The notes under the pieces are model-generated. The model did no database searches, had not been told where the DNA came from, and saw only the letters and a program-made list of their open reading frames with translations. Of a stretch of DNA of 25,546 bases, positions 7,079-15,047 are shown one piece after another (within the stretch, counting starts at the first letter, position 1; every line of letters begins with the position of its first letter). The stretch lies in the NCBI GenBank assembly GCA_905215015.1, contig CAJMOS010000031.1:1-25546 (forward strand). Direction: 5' to 3'. The stretch is from an uncultured bacterium. Its GTDB lineage: Bacteria > Spirochaetota > Spirochaetia > Sphaerochaetales > Sphaerochaetaceae. Position numbers and translations under genes: made by a program.

Positions 7079-8012
7079 TCTTGGTTCCTTGGTCGCCGTA
7101 GACGGCGTCGTACAGGTGTTCCGGGTCGGTGATGATGCCGATGTTGCCGGTGCTCTGGACGAAGTCGGTGATCGCCTGCACCTTCGGAAGCATGGAACCC
7201 GGGGCGAACTGTCCTTCGGCTGTGTACTTCCTCGCCTCGTCGACCGTCATCTGGTCAATGGTACGCTGGGTCGGCTTGCGGTAGTCCAGGCAGACCTTCT
7301 CGACCGCGGTGGAGATGACGAAAAGGTCGGCATGCAGGTCCTTGGCCATCAGGGCGGCGGCCAGGTCCTTGTCGATGACGGCCTCCTTGCCGTGGAGCAG
7401 GCCGTTCTGGTCGCGGACCACGGGGATGCCTCCACCGCCGGCGGCGATGACGATCACCCCTTGGTCAAGCAAGGCCTTGATCGTGGCGATCTCGACGATC
7501 GATTTCGGTTTCGGGCTGGGAACGACACGGCGGTAGCCGCGCCCCGCGTCCTCCACCACGCTCCAGCCGTCGTGCAGGGCATGGTAGTCGGCGTCTTCCT
7601 TGCTGAAGAAGGAGCCGATCGGCTTGGTCGGTTTCTGGAAGGACGGGTCGTCGGCAGCGACCTCCACCTGGGTGACGACGGTCGCAACCGGCGGTTGCAT
7701 GCCCACCTTGTGGAACTCGTTGTCCAGCGCCATCTGCAGGTTGTAGCCGATGGCGCCCTGGGTATCGGCCACGCACGAGTCGAGCGGGACCGTATGCAGG
7801 ATCGAGCGGGAATACTCGGCGCGCAGCAGGATGTATCCCACCTGCGGACCGTTTCCGTGGGCGATGACGACACGGTTGCCGGCCTTCGCCAGGCTGACGA
7901 TATGGGCCGCGGTCTTCCGGGCCGCCTCGTACTGGGCGGAAACCGTCACGTGTTTCGGATCCTCGATGAGGCTGTTTCCTCCAATGGCAATGACAATCAG
8001 CTTTCCAGACAT
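7068..8012 (-). CDS. arcC: carbamate kinase
   Basis: A 314-residue amino-acid-kinase-fold enzyme that makes ATP from carbamoyl phosphate and ADP. Recognisable segments are VIAIGGNSLI near the start, VIAHGNGPQVG (about 50-60), DSCVADTQGAIGYNLQ, VIAAGGGGIPV (about 192-202) and FAPGSMLPKVQA near the end. Length matches the usual 310-315. The start is ATG at 8012, preceded by GAGGAGG; the frame extends upstream across the promoter and that part is not coding. No arginine deiminase or ornithine carbamoyltransferase gene lies nearby, so the source of carbamoyl phosphate (arginine, agmatine, purine or allantoin breakdown) cannot be read from context. It is the first gene of a two-gene unit with the LemA-like protein. 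Confidence 0.93.
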   Translation of the reverse strand: MSGKLIVIAIGGNSLIEDPKHVTVSAQYEAARKTAAHIVSLAKAGNRVVIAHGNGPQVGYILLRAEYSRSILHTVPLDSCVADTQGAIGYNLQMALDNEFHKVGMQPPVATVVTQVEVAADDPSFQKPTKPIGSFFSKEDADYHALHDGWSVVEDAGRGYRRVVPSPKPKSIVEIATIKALLDQGVIVIAAGGGGIPVVRDQNGLLHGKEAVIDKDLAAALMAKDLHADLFVISTAVEKVCLDYRKPTQRTIDQMTVDEARKYTAEGQFAPGSMLPKVQAITDFVQSTGNIGIITDPEHLYDAVYGDQGTKIVR

Positions 8013-8036
8013 CCGTATTCCTCCTCGGACATCCCC

Positions 8037-8064
8037 ATCATACCACGAATGCAACAGAATGCAA
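8037..8064 (-). promoter_or_regulatory. arcC promoter
   Basis: Minus strand TTGCAT (8059-8064), 16 bp, then TATGAT (8037-8042, 5/6) preceded by TGG, giving an extended -10. The predicted start lies near 8030, leaving a short leader with GAGGAGG before the ATG. A second TTGCAT copy at 8049-8054 lies 10 bp away and could be a phased regulator site or chance. Confidence 0.6.
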
Positions 8065-8110
8065 CAACATTGTAAACCGACATGCCCTTTTCCCTCTGTA
8101 CCCGTTTGTG

Positions 8111-8116
8111 TAAAGT
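8111..8116 (+). promoter_or_regulatory. possible -10 box abutting the YhhQ-like gene
   Basis: TAAAGT (4/6) ends 6 nt before the ATG at 8123. No Shine-Dalgarno sequence is visible, and transcription would begin at or next to the start codon. The -35 is weak. No preQ1 riboswitch-like sequence was seen in the 110-bp divergent spacer. Confidence 0.3.
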
Positions 8117-8122
8117 GGACGC

Positions 8123-8770
8123 ATGCGCACATCGAAGAAAGAACTGTTCCTGCTTGGCATGTATGCCGCCTTCATGGTCATGGCGAACACGCTCGGAACG
8201 AAAATCACCAATCTGGCCGGAATCCGGGTCTCGGTAGGCATCTTCATGATGCCGTTCATGTTCCTGATCACCGACATCGTCGGCGAGGTCTCCGGGGAGG
8301 AACGGGCCAGACTGTTCGTCCAGGTCGCCGAAGCCATGCTGGTAGTCCTGCTCGGCTTCACCTGGCTGTGCATCCGCATGCAACCGAACGCCACCTGGGG
8401 AAACCAGGAAGCCTATGTTGCCGTCTTTGGCAGCACGCTGCGCATGACGATCGCGTCGCTGGTCTCCTTCGTCATCAGCCAGAACCTGGACGTGCGGCTC
8501 TTCTTCTCCCTGCGGAAGGCGTGCAACGGCAAAAAGCTCTGGATCCGCAACAATGTCGCGACCATCATCAGCCAGTTCATCGACACCTGCGTCTTCGAGT
8601 ACCTGGCCTTCTGGCACCTGAGCCCGAAGTTCACCACCGCCTTCGTCTTCAGCATGGTGCTCCCCTACTGGGGCTTCAAAGTGGTTTTCGCCCTGTGCGA
8701 CACCCCCTTCTGCTATCTGGGCGTCCGGTGGCTGAAAAAGGGATACGGGGAGCCGGCAGTCCGGAACTGA
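8123..8770 (+). CDS. queuosine-precursor transporter family protein (VUT/DUF165, YhhQ-like)
   Basis: A 215-residue integral membrane protein with about six hydrophobic segments. The family signature is visible: MVMANTLGTKI (about 19-29), the conserved FLITDIVGEV segment near 46-55 and the VATIISQFIDTCVF helix near 147-160 with its SQxxDT core. Characterised members import queuosine precursors (preQ0/preQ1) for tRNA wobble modification; that substrate is inferred from family only. The gene is divergent from arcC and 131 bp ahead of lon. That spacer has no confident terminator or promoter. Confidence 0.85.
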   Translation: MRTSKKELFLLGMYAAFMVMANTLGTKITNLAGIRVSVGIFMMPFMFLITDIVGEVSGEERARLFVQVAEAMLVVLLGFTWLCIRMQPNATWGNQEAYVAVFGSTLRMTIASLVSFVISQNLDVRLFFSLRKACNGKKLWIRNNVATIISQFIDTCVFEYLAFWHLSPKFTTAFVFSMVLPYWGFKVVFALCDTPFCYLGVRWLKKGYGEPAVRN

Positions 8771-8901
8771 CCGGCCGCACACGGGCTTCCGGCGCCTTGG
8801 TTTTTGCCCTTTCCGCAGGATGCAGTCCGGCACTTCGATAAAAATCGCTTTCCTTTACGCATTTCTTTCAGTATGTTTGGAACGCGAGGTGTATACGCTA
8901 C

Positions 8902-11367
8902 ATGTCTGAACAAGAATTACTTCCAGTGGAACAGGCGCTTCCCAACAATCTCTTCATCCTTCCGGTTGTCGGCAATCCGGTCTTCCCGGGGCTTTTCACC
9001 CCATTGATGCTGACCGACCAGAGCGACCTTGACGTCGTCGACCAGGCGGTCCGCCACGGCAGCTATGTCGGCCTTTTGCTCACCAAGGATGAAAGCCCCA
9101 AGGACGGACCCTACACTCCGCAGGATCTCTACGAGACGGGTACCGTCGCGCGGATCGTCAAGCGGATCAAGCTTCCCGAAGGCGGGGAAAGCGTCTTCAT
9201 CTCCACCATCAAGCGTTTCAAGACGCTCGAATATTTTCCCAGCGGCCAGTATCTGGTCGCCAACGTCCAGTACCTGGACGATATCGAAGACGAGCCGGAG
9301 GAACTGCGGGCGTGGACACGGCTGCTGGTAAGCGAGATGCGCCAGCTGACCCGCAACAACCGGATCTTCAGCGAGGAAATGCGGCTGAACATGGTCAACA
9401 TCGACCACCCGGGCAAGCTCGCCGACTTCATCGCGTCGATCCTCAGTGTGGACCGCAAGCAACAGCAATCCGTCCTTGAGACCTTGGTGGTCCGGCGCAG
9501 GATCGAGAAGGTGCTTGTCTTCATCAAGAACGAGCAGTCGATTGCCGAGGTGCAGGAAAAGATCCAGCAACGGGTCAACCAGAAGGTCGAGAAGAACCAG
9601 CGCGAGTACTTCCTCCGCGAGGAGCTGAAGAGCATCCAGCAGGAACTCGGCATGACCACCAACCCGAAGAGCGAGCTGATGGACAGGCTGAAGAAGAAGT
9701 TCGCGGGGCTTTCCCTTTCCGATGAGGTGAAGGAGGCGGTCGACAAGGAGATGAACCGGCTCGACTCGCTGGAGCCATCCTCCCCCGAGTACTCGATCAG
9801 CAAAAGCTATCTGGAAACGATTGCCGACCTGCCGTGGAACGAGCCCAAACCGGAGAACTTCTCCATCGAGGGGGCCCGCAAGGTACTGGAGCATGACCAC
9901 TACGGGATGAAGGATGTCAAGGACCGTATCCTTGAGTTCCTCGCCGTGCGCAAGAAGAAGGGCGACACCAAAGGCGCCATCATCTGTCTGGTCGGCCCTC
10001 CGGGAGTCGGCAAGACCAGCGTCGGCATCTCGATCGCCCACGCCCTGAAGAAGAAGTATTTCCGCTTCTCCGTCGGCGGCATGAACGACGAGGCGGAGAT
10101 CAAGGGCCACAGGAGGACCTATATCGGCGCCATGCCGGGCAAGATCATCCAAGGCCTGAAGATCACCAAGGTCAAGAACCCGGTCTTCCTGATCGACGAG
10201 ATCGACAAGATGGGACAGAGCCTGCAGGGCGACCCCGCAAGCGCGTTGCTTGAGGTCCTCGACCCCGAGCAGAACTCCTCGTTCCGGGACAACTACCTTG
10301 ACCTGCCCTTCGATGTCAGCGAGGTGCTCTTCATCTGCACGGCCAACAGCCTGGACACCATTCCAAGTCCGTTGCTCGACCGTATGGAGATCATCGAGAT
10401 GAGCGGGTATACCAGCCAGGAGAAACTTGCCATCGGCAAGAAGTACCTGCTCCCGAAGTCCCTGCGCAACCAGGGGCTGACCGACAAGGAGGTGCGCTAC
10501 AGCCCGAAGATCCTGTTGAAGATTGCCGAGCAGTACGCCCGTGAAGCTGGTGTGCGCCACTTCGAGAAGCTGCTGGACAAGATCAACCGGAAGGTCGCTC
10601 TGGAGATCCAGGAGAAGGCGGATACGGCCCTTCCGGTCAAGATCGACGACAAGAAGCTGGTCGAGTACCTTGGCCAGCCGATCTTCACGCAGGACGAGAT
10701 CGTCAAGGCGGACAAACCCGGCACGGCAGTCGGACTTGCCTGGACCAGCATGGGCGGTGACGTCCTGCTGATCGAGGCTGAGGCGATGCCGGGCAAGGGC
10801 GAGCTGAAGCTTACCGGTCAGCTTGGCGACGTGATGCAGGAATCGGTGGGAATCGCCTGGAGCTGGATCAAGGCCCATGCAAAGGAGCACGGAATCGACG
10901 AGTCGTGGTTCCAGACACACAACGTCCACCTGCACGTCCCCGAAGGCGCGACGCCCAAGGACGGGCCGTCGGCAGGCATCACGATGACCGTGGCCCTCTA
11001 CAGCCTGGTCACCGGCCAGGTGATGGCGCCAGATCTCGCCATGACCGGAGAGCTGACCCTGAAGGGAAAGGTGATGCCGATCGGCGGATTGAAGGAAAAG
11101 GTGCTGGCCGCCAAGCGCAACCAGGTCAAGACCATCCTCTACCCGAAGTTCAACCAGCGCGACCTGGACAAGCTGACCGACGAGGTCAAGGAAGGCGTCG
11201 TCTTCCACCCTGTCGCCACAATCGACGAGGTGCTCGGCTATGCGTTCCCGCATGACAAGGAGCGCAAGCCGATGGAGAAGATCGAGCCGACCGAGGACGA
11301 CCATCCCGAGTTCAAGATGTTCGCAAAGGAGTTGGCCGAGGCCCTGAAGGAGTCCTTGCATGGCTGA
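8902..11367 (+). CDS. lon: ATP-dependent endopeptidase La (Lon)
   Basis: An 821-residue Lon of full length. Domain order is an N-terminal LON substrate-binding domain (about 15-210), a long helical region, an AAA+ module with Walker A GPPGVGKT (365-372) and Walker B FLIDEID, then a C-terminal Ser-Lys protease with catalytic Ser690 in KDGPSAGIT and Lys733 in GGLKEKVLAA. Lon degrades misfolded and regulatory proteins in the cytoplasm. The start has GAGGTG 10 nt upstream (8886-8891). No heat-shock-type operator or sigma-32-like promoter is evident before it. The stop overlaps the start of the next gene by 8 bp, so lon and the U32 gene are probably cotranslated. Confidence 0.97.
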   Translation: MSEQELLPVEQALPNNLFILPVVGNPVFPGLFTPLMLTDQSDLDVVDQAVRHGSYVGLLLTKDESPKDGPYTPQDLYETGTVARIVKRIKLPEGGESVFISTIKRFKTLEYFPSGQYLVANVQYLDDIEDEPEELRAWTRLLVSEMRQLTRNNRIFSEEMRLNMVNIDHPGKLADFIASILSVDRKQQQSVLETLVVRRRIEKVLVFIKNEQSIAEVQEKIQQRVNQKVEKNQREYFLREELKSIQQELGMTTNPKSELMDRLKKKFAGLSLSDEVKEAVDKEMNRLDSLEPSSPEYSISKSYLETIADLPWNEPKPENFSIEGARKVLEHDHYGMKDVKDRILEFLAVRKKKGDTKGAIICLVGPPGVGKTSVGISIAHALKKKYFRFSVGGMNDEAEIKGHRRTYIGAMPGKIIQGLKITKVKNPVFLIDEIDKMGQSLQGDPASALLEVLDPEQNSSFRDNYLDLPFDVSEVLFICTANSLDTIPSPLLDRMEIIEMSGYTSQEKLAIGKKYLLPKSLRNQGLTDKEVRYSPKILLKIAEQYAREAGVRHFEKLLDKINRKVALEIQEKADTALPVKIDDKKLVEYLGQPIFTQDEIVKADKPGTAVGLAWTSMGGDVLLIEAEAMPGKGELKLTGQLGDVMQESVGIAWSWIKAHAKEHGIDESWFQTHNVHLHVPEGATPKDGPSAGITMTVALYSLVTGQVMAPDLAMTGELTLKGKVMPIGGLKEKVLAAKRNQVKTILYPKFNQRDLDKLTDEVKEGVVFHPVATIDEVLGYAFPHDKERKPMEKIEPTEDDHPEFKMFAKELAEALKESLHG

Positions 11368-12547
11368 GCTGCTCGCCCCGGCCGGCAACCTGGAGAAGCT
11401 GAAGATCGCCTTCGCCTATGGGGCCGACGCGGCCTACATGGGGCTGGACGAGTTCAGCCTCCGGGCCAACGCCGGCAACTTCACCCGCGACGACCTTGCC
11501 GAGGTCGTCGCGCTGAAGCGGAAAAGTGGCAAGAAGCTCTACTGCGCCCTCAACATCCTTTTCCACGAAGGACAGATCGAGGATTTGAGACGCAGGCTTG
11601 GAGAAATCCGCGAGTGGCCCTTCGATGCCTTCATCGTCAGCGACATGGGCGCGGCGAAGGTGTTGCGCGACGTCTGGAAAAACGATGTCGAGCTTCACCT
11701 CTCCACCCAGGCTTCCTGTACCAACAGCGAGGCCTGCAAGGTCTATCGCTCCCTTGGATTCAAGCGGGTCATCCTTGGACGCGAGACCCCGATCGGCGAT
11801 ATCCGCCGCATCCGTGACGCCAACCCGGACCTGGACCTCGAGGTCTTCGTCCACGGAGCCATGTGCATGGCCTACTCGGGACGGTGCCTGCTCTCCTCCT
11901 TCCTGGTCGGCCGAAGCGGACAGCAGGGGGATTGCGCCCATGCCTGCCGCTGGCACTACCGGCTTGAGGAGCAGGAACGGCCCGGCGAGTGGTATCCCAT
12001 CGAAGAGGAAAAGGGCTATACCACCATCCTCTCCTCAAAAGACCTCTGCATGATCGACCACCTGCAGGACCTAGAGGATGCGGGCGTCTCTTCCTTCAAG
12101 ATCGAGGGACGGATGAAGAGCCCCTATTACGTGGCCGCGGTCACCCGGGCATACCGCAAGGTGATGGACCGGGACCCCGATGCAGCCAGCTACCGCGAGG
12201 ACATCTTCAACGTCAGCCACCGCCCCTACTGCACCGGCTTCTTCTATGGACAAGGACCGGTCTCCACGATGGAGGGGGGTTCCTATATCAGGGACTACAC
12301 CTTCTGCGGCATGATCGGGGACGAGGTCAGGCCTCATGTCTACAGCCTTGACTTGCGCAACCAGATCAAGCTGGGAGAACAGATCGAGTACCTGGATCCT
12401 TCGAGACCGACGATGGTCGACACCCATTTCAAGTTACTCGACAGTTCCTTCGAATATGTTGACCAGATTGATCACTGCAAAGTACAATACCTGGAGACGC
12501 AGGAGCCTGTCTCCAAAGGAGATATCATTCGGCGTCTGAACCAGTAA
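11360..12547 (+). CDS. U32-family protein, TrhP/YegQ-like (tRNA U34 hydroxylation)
   Basis: A 395-residue U32 'peptidase' family protein. It begins ELLAPAGNLEKLKIAFAYGA, the family's opening, and carries the signature VFVHGAMCMAYSGRCLLSSF (about 170-189) followed by GDCAHACRW, giving the conserved Cys set; KIEGRMKSP lies at about 247-255. Bacterial YegQ/TrhP homologues take part in prephenate-dependent 5-hydroxyuridine formation at tRNA position 34, whereas others were described as collagenases. The short single-domain length fits the TrhP side. It overlaps lon by 8 bp and is followed after 21 bp by a glycosyltransferase. No linked function with lon is known to me. Confidence 0.85.
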   Translation: MAELLAPAGNLEKLKIAFAYGADAAYMGLDEFSLRANAGNFTRDDLAEVVALKRKSGKKLYCALNILFHEGQIEDLRRRLGEIREWPFDAFIVSDMGAAKVLRDVWKNDVELHLSTQASCTNSEACKVYRSLGFKRVILGRETPIGDIRRIRDANPDLDLEVFVHGAMCMAYSGRCLLSSFLVGRSGQQGDCAHACRWHYRLEEQERPGEWYPIEEEKGYTTILSSKDLCMIDHLQDLEDAGVSSFKIEGRMKSPYYVAAVTRAYRKVMDRDPDAASYREDIFNVSHRPYCTGFFYGQGPVSTMEGGSYIRDYTFCGMIGDEVRPHVYSLDLRNQIKLGEQIEYLDPSRPTMVDTHFKLLDSSFEYVDQIDHCKVQYLETQEPVSKGDIIRRLNQ

Positions 12548-12568
12548 CCCAACGCCGAGGAGTCTTCC

Positions 12569-13705
12569 GTGCTTGTGCTTGCGTGGCTTGTCCTGATCGT
12601 GGGAATATACGCGTTCCTGCTTACCCTGTCCAACATCCTGTGGATGCGTCACCTGAACAAACTGACCAGGAAACCGCTTGCCGTGAAACCCACGGTAAGC
12701 GTTTGCATTCCTGCCCGCAACGAGGAAGCGGTCATCGAGAAAAGCATCCGCTCGTTCCTCAGCCAAAGCTATGCGCCAATGGAGATTCTGGTGCTCGACG
12801 ACAACTCCAGCGACCGGACGGGCGAGATTGTCGACCGGCTCTCCAGGGAGGATGGCAGGGTCAGGAAGATCAGCGGCAGGCCGTTGCCGGAGGGTTGGAA
12901 GGGAAAAATCAACGCCGAGGCCCAGCTGGAACATGCGGCCAAGGGTGAGTACATCCTCTTCACGGACGCGGATACCGACCACGGCCCCAGGTCCATCGAG
13001 AACGGATTGAAGAAGCTTCTGGCCACCAAGAGCGACCTGGTCAGCGGCTATCCGCTGCAAAAATCCAAGCTGAAGGTCAGCCTTGTCGTCGTGGTGATGG
13101 ACTTCGTCACCATGCTCTGGATCCCGCTTGCCATCCAGCAGTGGCTCAAGTCCCCCCTCTTCGCCAACGCCATCGGACAGTACCTTCTGGTACGGCACAG
13201 CGCCTTGGTGGAGGCCGGCGGATTCGAGCAGATCCGGAACTCGATCTGCGATGACATGGACCTTGCCCAGCTACTGGCGAGAACCGGCCACAAGCAGACG
13301 TTCTGCGATGTCAAGCACGACGTCTCCTGCACGATGTACGGATCGTTCGGCGAGGCGTTGGTCGGCATCGAGCGCTCCATCGTTGGCGTCCTGAAGGGTG
13401 GCTGGGGGATGGCGGTCGCATTGCTGCCTGTCATCGCCCTGCTTCTCGTCGTCGTTTTCAGCCCGATCCTCTCCCCTATCGGCATGGTCGCCAGCGGCTA
13501 TTCCCCCTGGGGAGTCGTGCTGGTCACGGGCACCTATCTCTTCTGGATCGCATTCTTCATGATCAGCCTGTGGCATGGCTTCCGGATGCCGCTTCCATTG
13601 CTTGGACCAATCGTTTTTTTCGTCCTGATCATCATGGTGGTGCATTCCTTCATCCGCAAGGAACGGGGCATAGGATATGAATGGAAAGGGCGGAAAGTCT
13701 CGTGA
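12569..13705 (+). CDS. membrane-bound family 2 glycosyltransferase
   Basis: A 378-residue GT2 protein with an N-terminal transmembrane helix (about 2-24). A GT-A domain opens at VSVCIPARNEE (about 46-56), with LVLDDNSSDRTGEI (about 75-88), LFTDADT (about 130-136, the DxD-type metal site) and a CDDMDLAQLLARTGHK acceptor region. Three or four C-terminal hydrophobic segments follow (about 275-370). The arrangement resembles carotenoid- or lipid-linked GT2 enzymes of the CrtQ/HpnB type, so a lipid acceptor is plausible but the sugar and acceptor are unknown. The start is GTG with GAGGAG about 7 nt upstream. It is probably the last gene of the lon transcription unit. Confidence 0.82.
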   Translation: MLVLAWLVLIVGIYAFLLTLSNILWMRHLNKLTRKPLAVKPTVSVCIPARNEEAVIEKSIRSFLSQSYAPMEILVLDDNSSDRTGEIVDRLSREDGRVRKISGRPLPEGWKGKINAEAQLEHAAKGEYILFTDADTDHGPRSIENGLKKLLATKSDLVSGYPLQKSKLKVSLVVVVMDFVTMLWIPLAIQQWLKSPLFANAIGQYLLVRHSALVEAGGFEQIRNSICDDMDLAQLLARTGHKQTFCDVKHDVSCTMYGSFGEALVGIERSIVGVLKGGWGMAVALLPVIALLLVVVFSPILSPIGMVASGYSPWGVVLVTGTYLFWIAFFMISLWHGFRMPLPLLGPIVFFVLIIMVVHSFIRKERGIGYEWKGRKVS

Positions 13706-13763
13706 TGGATGGCAATAAATCAAAAAATTTCGACCCCAACCCTGCAAATTTCTTTATTTTGTG

Positions 13764-13791
13764 TTGCATCGGAACAAAATTATGTTAGAAT
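13764..13791 (+). promoter_or_regulatory. promoter of the Hc1-like gene
   Basis: TTGCAT (13764-13769), 16 bp, TAGAAT (13786-13791, 5/6) in an AT-rich stretch just after the glycosyltransferase gene. The predicted start near 13798 leaves a leader of about 25 nt containing the AAGGAAGG ribosome site. Confidence 0.65.
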
Positions 13792-13822
13792 CGAATCACC
13801 AATATACAAAGGAAGGTTGCTT

Positions 13823-13999
13823 ATGACGATTCACGAACAGTTGACTCAGCAGTATGAGACATACCTTGCAGAGAACCAGAAGTTCACTGAGAAGGGAGTG
13901 AAAGTTTCCGCAGCTAGAGCTCGCAAAGCATTGGCCGAAATCGCCAAGCTGTGCAAGGAGAGAAGGAAGGAAATCCAGGACGAGAAGACCGCTGAATAA
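13823..13999 (+). CDS. 58-residue Hc1/histone-H1-like basic protein
   Basis: The frame opens at 13709, but the ATG at 13823 has a strong AAGGAAGG ribosome site 6 nt upstream and a promoter between the two, so the product is 58 residues. It starts MTIHEQLTQQYETYL and contains EKGVKVSAARARKALAEIAK followed by LCKERRKEIQDEK. The KG.K.(S/A)A.RARKA..E..KL.KE.RK pattern resembles the N-terminal part of Hc1-type histone-like proteins known in Chlamydia and Bacteroidota. A helical, DNA-binding nucleoid role is therefore plausible but inferred from a short match. Having a promoter and strong terminator of its own suggests an abundant transcript. Confidence 0.72.
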   Translation: MTIHEQLTQQYETYLAENQKFTEKGVKVSAARARKALAEIAKLCKERRKEIQDEKTAE

Positions 14000-14022
14000 G
14001 TGGTTGCCTCATGGATGTCCAC

Positions 14023-14055
14023 AAAGAACGAGACCGCAAGGTCCCGTTCTTTTTT
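14023..14055 (+). terminator. intrinsic terminator after the Hc1-like gene, likely bidirectional
   Basis: AAGAACGAGACC, loop GCAA, GGTCCCGTTCTT, then a T-run. The plus-strand stem has one A-C mismatch. The minus-strand version has a G-U pair instead and would serve the converging hydroxyacid dehydrogenase gene, though with a poorer U-run. Confidence 0.82.
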
Positions 14056-14078
14056 ATACTAAATTAGGTAATGGGTCC

Positions 14079-15047
14079 TTAACCAAGCAATCGCGGATGG
14101 GCCGGATGGTTGACGGGCGTGCGGGGCTCCCGCCCGGACAACACGTCATCGATATTCTCTGCGGCGCCCATGGCCATCCGTTCCATGCTCTCCTTGGTGT
14201 GGGAGGCGTTGTGGGGTGTCATGACCAGGTTGGGTGCTTGCAGCAACGGACTATCCGCAGGCAACGGCTCGACCGAGTAGGTGTCCAGCGCGGCTCCCCA
14301 GAGATGTCCGCTCGCAAGCGCGTCGGCAAGCGCACGCTCGTCCACCAGATTGCCTCTGGCAAGATTCAGGAACATCGACCCCTCGGGCATCAGCCCGAAT
14401 GCCTTCGCGTCAAAGAAGCCCTTGAGGGAAGGATCGCCAGGCATGTGCAGGCTCACCACATCAGCGTCCTCCACCGCCTCTTCCCACGAATAGGCCAACC
14501 TGCAATACGGGGGAATCCGCTTGTTCTGGAGATGGTGGTCGTAGACCGTCACCTCCATGCCAAGGCCGTCATGGGCCTTCTGGGCGACGCGACTGCCAAT
14601 CCGGCCGAAACCGAGGACTGCGATACGTTTGCCGAGCAGTTCCTTGTGCATGGCGCCGCGGAAGGTGAAACGCCCCTCGTGCATCGCCTTGTCGGAATCA
14701 GCAAGGCGCATTGCCACGCAGAGCATCATGCCGATGGTAGCCTCGGCCACCGTATCGCAGTTGGAGTACGGAGCGTTGGCGACCCACACCCCCGCACCTT
14801 CCGCTTCCTTGACAGGAAGGTTGTCCACCCCGACGCAGTGACGCGCGAGGATCTTCAATTTCCCCGCGCGTGCGATAAAGCCTTCGGGATACTGCTCGAT
14901 GCGGGCCATCACCGCGTCCGCCATGGGCGCGATCGCAAGCAACTCCTCCGGTTTCGTTCCGGTTCCGGCAACCACCTCGTAACCCCTCCCCTGCAGGAAC
15001 CGGATGGCCTTCTCGCTGCAAGTGGAGGGAATGATGACGCGGTACAT
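14079..15047 (-). CDS. D-isomer-specific 2-hydroxyacid dehydrogenase
   Basis: A 322-residue NAD(P)-dependent dehydrogenase of the SerA/D-lactate dehydrogenase superfamily. It has an N-terminal flavodoxin-like half with ARHCVGVDNLPV (about 75-86), a nucleotide-binding VLGFGRIGS (GxGxxG), and the catalytic triad segments LARGNLVDE (Arg), DTYSVEPL (Glu) and TPHNASHT (His). The likely reaction is reversible reduction of a 2-keto acid to a D-2-hydroxy acid. The exact substrate is unknown; coupling to garD suggests an intermediate of aldarate breakdown. Its ATG shares one base with the garD stop (TGATG), so the two are translationally coupled. This start was preferred to an upstream frame extension that lies inside garD. 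Confidence 0.88.
   Translation of the reverse strand: MYRVIIPSTCSEKAIRFLQGRGYEVVAGTGTKPEELLAIAPMADAVMARIEQYPEGFIARAGKLKILARHCVGVDNLPVKEAEGAGVWVANAPYSNCDTVAEATIGMMLCVAMRLADSDKAMHEGRFTFRGAMHKELLGKRIAVLGFGRIGSRVAQKAHDGLGMEVTVYDHHLQNKRIPPYCRLAYSWEEAVEDADVVSLHMPGDPSLKGFFDAKAFGLMPEGSMFLNLARGNLVDERALADALASGHLWGAALDTYSVEPLPADSPLLQAPNLVMTPHNASHTKESMERMAMGAAENIDDVLSGREPRTPVNHPAHPRLLG

Noticed and set aside
8013..8122. preQ1 riboswitch before the YhhQ-like gene
   Set aside because: No sequence resembling the preQ1 aptamer was found in the divergent spacer.
7949..8132. N-terminal extension of arcC to 8132
   Set aside because: The extra 40 residues cross a good promoter, and the ATG at 8012 has a GAGGAGG ribosome site and starts directly at the kinase fold.
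8771..8901. terminator or heat-shock promoter before lon
   Set aside because: Only short, imperfect GC inverted repeats and weak hexamers; none good enough to annotate.
8917..11388. 823-codon minus-strand frame opposite lon
   Set aside because: Antisense shadow of lon with no family resemblance.
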